In this document: positions 40,944-45,025 of the stretch, in pieces
Position numbering within the stretch: the first letter of the stretch is position 1
Layout of the letters: each line of letters starts with the position of its first letter
NCBI GenBank assembly: GCA_019638385.1
Contig: JAHBTW010000027.1
Coordinates: 1-45,025, forward strand
DNA length: 45,025 nucleotides
Direction: 5' to 3'
Source of the DNA: Saprospiraceae bacterium
GTDB taxonomy: Bacteria; Bacteroidota; Bacteroidia; Chitinophagales; Saprospiraceae
Program-made: the position numbers and the translations under genes
Notes under the pieces: generated by a model
Database searches by the model: none
Told to the model about the DNA's origin: nothing
The model's input: the letters and a program-made list of their open reading frames with translations, nothing else

Positions 40944-42425
40944 GTGCACCTTTTTTACCTCGTCCTTTCTGTTGTGCCGTGTGCCGCTACCGCCGGCATG
41001 TCTTATTACGAAATCACGCCCCCTGCCCGCGAGGCTTATGAACTCGTGACGAGCCTCCGGTTCGGCGAAGCGCAAGCGGCCGTTGAACGCCTCAAATTGA
41101 GCGACCCTAAGAATTTAATCGCTTATCATTTAGACAATTACATGGACTGCCTCGCGGTATATATCAGCGAAGATGAGGCGGCCTTTGCCCGGCTGAAAAG
41201 AAAAAAATCTGAACGCATCGGGCTATTGCAGCAATGCAACCCCCAATCTCCTTATTACCGCTATGCGCAGGCCGATACGCGGCTGCAATGGGCCATGGCG
41301 CATCTCAAATTCGGAGAATACCTCAACGCTTTCACCGAAGTGAGCAAAGCGCACAAGCTCTTGCGCAAAAACGAGGAACTCTACCCCGATTTCCTGCCCA
41401 ACCAAAAAGACATGGCGCTCCTCCATGCCATAGCGGGCGTCATTCCCGACAACTTCAAGTGGGGCATGAAACTCCTGGCGGGCTTAGAGGGCAGCATTGC
41501 GCAGGGCCGCCGCGAAATGGAAACCGTGCTGCAACAAGCCCGCGGGACCGATTTTTTATTTGAAACCGAAACCCGCGTGTTGTATGCTTTCCTGTTGCTG
41601 CATTTGGCCAACGACGGGGAGGCGGCCTGGAATGCCGTGGGGGCAGGGCAATTGCAGCCGGCGAGCAACCCCGTACACTGCTTCATTACCGCCAACATCG
41701 CCATGCGCACAGGCCGCAATGACAAAGCCATTGCCCTGTTGGAAAAATGCCCGCGCGGCAGCCGGTACCTGCCTCTGCCTTTCATTGACCAAATGCTCGG
41801 CATGGCCAAGCTGCGCCGCTTAGACCGCGATGCCGACAAATACCTCCTGCTGTTCCTTCGCCAACACAAAGGGCGCAATTTTATAAAAGAAGCCTATCAA
41901 AAGCTCGCTTGGCATGCCCTCATACACGGCAACGAAAAAGCCTACCGGCAATACATGGAACACTGCATCAACAGAGGCTATACAACCTCCGGCAGCGACC
42001 GCAGCGCCCTGCGCGAAGCCCGCTCCGGCGAAATGCCCAATACCGTTCTGCTGCAAGCCCGCCTCCTTTTCGACGGCGGATATTACCGGAAGGCATTGGA
42101 GTTGTTGCGTACCCGCCCGCCCAATTCTTTCGCCAACGACCGCCATCGGGTGGAATACGCCTACCGCATGGGCCGCATTTATCACAACCTTCAACAATTG
42201 GACGAGGCGTTGCTCTACTACCGCTCGGCGCTACGCCAGGGTAGTACGCAGGGCTATTTCTTCGCCTGTAATGCCTGCCTGCAGATCGGCCTCATCCACG
42301 AGCAGCGCAATCAGCGCAATCAGGCGCGCGAATATTTCCAACGCTGCCTCTCTTTAGTATCCGACGAATACGAAACGGAATTGCATCAAAAAGCAAAGGC
42401 AGGGTTGAATCGGATTAAGAGTTGA
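40902..42425 (+). CDS. Secreted tetratricopeptide-repeat protein of unknown function
   Basis: The 507-residue product starts MARCIYTDPLSGFFVHLFYL and has a plausible signal peptide ending near CAATAG; the rest is a series of TPR-like helix pairs (for example around YRYAQADTRLQWAMAHLKFG, HRVEYAYRMGRIYHNLQQLD and YFFACNACLQIGLIHEQRNQ), so it is probably a periplasmic or outer-membrane-associated scaffold. The start is uncertain: ATG 40902 lies in the loop of a terminator-like hairpin, a TTG at 40866 would overlap the previous gene, and Met at 40998 would lose the signal. The gene converges with the kinase remnant at 42427. Confidence 0.75.
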   Translation: MARCIYTDPLSGFFVHLFYLVLSVVPCAATAGMSYYEITPPAREAYELVTSLRFGEAQAAVERLKLSDPKNLIAYHLDNYMDCLAVYISEDEAAFARLKRKKSERIGLLQQCNPQSPYYRYAQADTRLQWAMAHLKFGEYLNAFTEVSKAHKLLRKNEELYPDFLPNQKDMALLHAIAGVIPDNFKWGMKLLAGLEGSIAQGRREMETVLQQARGTDFLFETETRVLYAFLLLHLANDGEAAWNAVGAGQLQPASNPVHCFITANIAMRTGRNDKAIALLEKCPRGSRYLPLPFIDQMLGMAKLRRLDRDADKYLLLFLRQHKGRNFIKEAYQKLAWHALIHGNEKAYRQYMEHCINRGYTTSGSDRSALREARSGEMPNTVLLQARLLFDGGYYRKALELLRTRPPNSFANDRHRVEYAYRMGRIYHNLQQLDEALLYYRSALRQGSTQGYFFACNACLQIGLIHEQRNQRNQAREYFQRCLSLVSDEYETELHQKAKAGLNRIKS

Positions 42426-42426
42426 A

Positions 42427-42545
42427 TTACTGCACCGGTAGCGCCTTCCGCTCCCCTTTCAGCAATGCCTTGATCTGCTCCACTTCCGCGCGCAGGGCGT
42501 CTATTTCGGAGACTACCGATGTGGGGAAGTTTACGGGCAGGACAC
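42427..42545 (-). pseudogene. Possible C-terminal remnant with a coiled coil
   Basis: Downstream of the kinase stop, in another frame, the minus strand reads VLPVNFPTSVVSEIDALRAE, then VEQIKALLKGERKALPVQ and a stop at 42427. The end is a short coiled coil like the tails of S74-type or tail-fibre proteins. Nothing upstream in this frame looks like the rest of a gene, so it is either the remnant of one or a chance frame. Confidence 0.3.
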
Positions 42546-42547
42546 GT

Positions 42548-43970
42548 TCAGATCGTCAGGCGAATGACGGTACCCCGATCTATTGCGCTCTCGATTGCAA
42601 GTGTTCCACCCAGCCGCTCCGCCCGACGCTGCATGCTGGCTAAGCCGTTGCCGCGTTTCACATGGGCAGGATCGAAACCGCGACCGTTGTCGCGTATCTC
42701 TAAGTGAAGTTGGCTGTTGGTACTGCTCACCGAAATCCCAACCTCGGTGGCTGCGCTGTATTTGGCGGCGTTATTGGCTCCTTCTTTGAAGAGCAGGTAA
42801 AAGTCTTTGCGTTGTACCATAGGCAGGTTCAGGGTTGTGTCGGCTGCGTCCACTTGGAACTGGAGCGCAATGCCTTGAGATTCGAAGAGTTCGATGGCGA
42901 ATACTTTCATGCGCTGCAGCACCTGCTCCATAGAGTCATTGGCGGGATTGACCGACCATACCACGTCGTCCATGCTTTCCATGGCCTGCCGCGCTTTTTC
43001 GCCCAGCGAGGTTTGGCCGCCGGCTGCCGACAGGATGCTGATGCTGCTGAGGGTGCTGCCCACATCGTCGTGGAGGTCGCGGGCTATCCGCTGCCGGGTT
43101 TCTGCGTCCCGCCGTTGAACGAGCATCCGTTGACGGTTGCGCCAGTACAGGAAATATCCTACACTGCCGAGCAGCAGTAAAGACAAGCCGATGATCCAGG
43201 CGTTTCGCTGCCGGCCTTGTTTACGCAAAGCCGCCGCTGCGGCCGCTTCTGCGCGCTCTTGCTCTAATTCCTGCACGGCGCGCTCTTTATCGAATTCGTA
43301 GTCTTTTTCCTGAATGGCCAGGGTTCGGATGTCATCTTTGCTGTAGATGCTGTCGCGCAGCAATTGAGCTTTTTTCAGCGCATCCAAGGCTTCGTCTGCT
43401 TGACCTAAACTGCGATAAGCCTCGGCCAGCTCCTCCCAGGCATGTACTTGCTCCAATGGGTTGTCCAATCGTTCCGCAGTCTTCAGAGCTTCTTTTGCAT
43501 TCGTAAGAATCTCTTTTTTGTCCTGGTTGATTTGCACGAGAATGCGGCTACGTACCACCAAAGCGGACGAGAGGACGGCCTGATAATTGATTTTTTTGCT
43601 CAGCGCAATGGCCTGATCAATCGTCTTCAACGCCTCGTCCAATCGTTTCAGGTTGAGCAAAGCCGAAGCTGCATGGGTCAGGCAGCCCGCTTCGCGATCC
43701 CGAAAACCATTTTCACGGGCCAATGCGATGCCTTCCTGCGCGGTGGCCAAGCCTTTTTCAAATTGCAGGTCGCCGAATAAGCTACCGCCATGGTTTGAAT
43801 CAAATTGACCCTCCCAAGATCGTTTCCCGCGAAGGGCATGGCTTTGGCATAATATCCCAACTCCTCTTTGAACAGCCCCTGATAGCCTTTGACGCGCCCC
43901 AACCCCTGATAAATCAAGTACATCAAAGGTCCGTTTTCTTGTAATCCCTCCATTATTTTCAATGCTTCTA
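42548..43970 (-). pseudogene. TPR sensor histidine kinase, frameshifted and cut by an insertion sequence
   Basis: The C-terminal part is an intact NarL/LytS-type kinase: membrane segment NAWIIGLSLLLLGSVGYFLY, H-box in RDLHDDVGSTLSSISIL, and the ATPase motifs NNAAKYSAATE, IRDNGRGFDP and GNGLASMQRRAERLGG. It is preceded by TPR-like sensor repeats. At about 43770-43790 the TPR frame shifts: upstream MAVAYS (from ALKIMEGLQENGPLMYLIYQ on) is in one frame, downstream GDLQFEKGLATAQEG in another. The 5' end stops at the transposase gene (about 43971), where the IS630-type element is inserted. The remaining part would normally sense a signal and phosphorylate a LuxR-type response regulator; none is nearby. 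Confidence 0.85.
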
Positions 43971-43974
43971 TACC

Positions 43975-44967
43975 TCAAGCCGCTAGGTTTTGTGCATGAG
44001 AAAATAGCTGAAAATTGAGAGTGATTCTTGATTTCACTTGTTTTTTAATAGGCTTTCGGTCTAAATTATTCAGAAAATGAATAATAGCATTTTGAAAAGC
44101 TTTAGCGTCTTTAAAATAGTTTGCGGCACAGACCTCGGCCTTTACAAACTTCCACAGCCGTTCGATCACATTGAGGTTCGGAGAATAAGGCGGCAAGAAA
44201 ACAAGGTTGATGTTAAGCCTTTGCGCAGCATCCTTAACGAAGTGGCAATGTTGATAGCGGGCATTATCCAAAATGATATGAATGGGCAACCCGGCATACT
44301 GTCTGGCAATGCGCTCTAAAAGTTCAACGACCGTGCTGGCTGTAATGTATGTGTCATTGTACACCGCAGTCAGTTGGAGGGAAGTGGCATGGATGGCCCC
44401 CAGTACGTTAAGACGAAAACGCCCCGGAGCTGTTTTGACAAATACCCGCTCAAAACACCACACTAAAGCGACAAAAGCCGCCAGAACAAAATGAACACCG
44501 TCCATGAACAGAACGTGGCACTGGCCGGCTTGGGCTTTTTGCAAGAGTGGTTGGAGTGTTTGGTCGTGGAACTCCTTCTGCCTGACAGGATCGGCTTTGG
44601 CCGGTATCTGGCCCGTAGCTCGCGGTTTCATCCCCATTCGATTCATAAATGCCCGCACACGCGGAAGGCTTCGTTTGAGTCCTGTCAGTTTTTTTATCCG
44701 CGATCGAGCCTCTTTAGCGCTTTTAGGGGGTTGTTCTCGAAAAGACGCCTCTACTTTTGCCTGGTGTTTATCTAATTTGCTGGTAGGCCCTTGATAATTA
44801 AGTGTTTTGATCCCCTCTAAGCCGAACTGCTCATAAAGGCTCAGGTAGTTGCCCACCGTATTTCGGCTCACCTCCAGTATGTCGGCAATAGCTTTGTTAC
44901 TGTAGCCTCGATATTTTAACCGCAAACAATGCATTCTTCTTTGAACGATAGGTTCTGGATGATTCAA
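43975..44967 (-). CDS. IS630-family transposase
   Basis: The 330-residue protein has an N-terminal helix-turn-helix (YSNKAIADILEVSRNTVGNY), a linker and a DDE catalytic core: first Asp in LFMDGVHF, second Asp in IILDNARYQH and Glu in PNLNVIERLWKF, in the order and with the surrounding sequences of IS630 transposases. Length is normal and the frame is intact, so it may be active. Its TGA stop lies only 4 bp from the left boundary with the kinase gene. It would cut and insert DNA at TA dinucleotides. Confidence 0.95.
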   Translation of the reverse strand: MNHPEPIVQRRMHCLRLKYRGYSNKAIADILEVSRNTVGNYLSLYEQFGLEGIKTLNYQGPTSKLDKHQAKVEASFREQPPKSAKEARSRIKKLTGLKRSLPRVRAFMNRMGMKPRATGQIPAKADPVRQKEFHDQTLQPLLQKAQAGQCHVLFMDGVHFVLAAFVALVWCFERVFVKTAPGRFRLNVLGAIHATSLQLTAVYNDTYITASTVVELLERIARQYAGLPIHIILDNARYQHCHFVKDAAQRLNINLVFLPPYSPNLNVIERLWKFVKAEVCAANYFKDAKAFQNAIIHFLNNLDRKPIKKQVKSRITLNFQLFSHAQNLAA

Positions 44968-45025
44968 AAATTCGTATTTTGCAGCGGTTGCATCCGCTTC
45001 GTTGATGTCAACTATTCGGAGGGAC
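44968..45025. other. Right edge of the window
   Basis: The 58 bases upstream of the transposase start hold no gene. The inner CCGCT of the minus strand (in GCAACCGCTGC) also occurs at the left end (AAGCCGCTAGG), but this is too short to name an inverted repeat. Confidence 0.3.

Larger units (their letters stand above)
43971..45025 (-). mobile_element. IS630-family insertion sequence, extending to or past the window edge
   Basis: The element interrupts the kinase gene near a TA dinucleotide (43971-43972), the target used by IS630/Tc1-mariner elements. The other end was not found: no clear inverted repeat of the left end is visible before 45025, so the element may run beyond the window. Confidence 0.75.

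Overview
The window looks like a chromosomal segment of a Bacteroidota bacterium, probably of the Saprospiria type (the class is inference). Evidence: the type IX secretion system (T9SS) protein PorQ; T9SS C-terminal sorting domains of both the short type A and the gliding-motility (CHU_C) kind; a short Bacteroidota-style RpoD; repeated TAnnTTTG promoter boxes (the -7 element of this phylum); and few Shine-Dalgarno sequences. Base composition is about balanced across most of the window. The Fic gene at the left edge is clearly AT-richer, and the ATPase pair near 36 kb is mildly so.

Layout. 1-1.6 kb: an AT-rich Fic protein gene followed by an attC-like inverted-repeat element. 1.5-3.0 kb: two secreted proteins of unknown role. 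3.4-6.4 kb: the primary sigma factor, a PolB-type 3'-5' exonuclease and a membrane-anchored coiled-coil protein. 6.4-9.7 kb: trpE-trpG-trpD, preceded by a leader peptide with three consecutive Trp codons and a competing-hairpin attenuator that the gene-level annotation would miss. 9.8-16.8 kb: persulfide dioxygenase-rhodanese fusion, aldose 1-epimerase, GatA, a Rieske oxygenase, an RDD protein and carotene hydroxylase. 16.9-19.0 kb: tRNA-Met(CAU), then two decayed T9SS cargo genes enclosed by a perfectly duplicated 43-bp terminator and next to a 74-bp perfect palindrome. 19.0-22.3 kb: gluconate use, with gluconokinase fused to 6-phosphogluconate dehydrogenase and followed 3 bp later by a gluconate permease.

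22.9-29 kb: porQ, a serpin, small regulators, dprA and an alkaline phosphatase lipoprotein. 29.2-35.3 kb: one gene for a 2015-residue surface protein with 26 tandem ~51-residue repeats, three SprB-like repeats and a gliding-type T9SS sorting domain. 35.3-37.4 kb: a translationally coupled pair, an ABC-type AAA ATPase and a small acidic partner protein, which is the best candidate defence system in the window. 37.5-42.4 kb: serine hydrolase, Nif3-like protein, zinc-ribbon coiled-coil protein and a TPR protein. 42.4-45 kb: a frameshifted TPR sensor kinase cut by an IS630-family element that runs to the window edge.

How the genes fit together: several products belong to the T9SS export route (PorQ as machinery; the giant repeat protein and the two pseudogenes as cargo). 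The trp genes form one attenuated operon. The gluconate genes form a two-gene pathway from uptake to ribulose 5-phosphate. No rRNA and no CRISPR array were seen. All family assignments are from reading the translated sequence; no database search was run.
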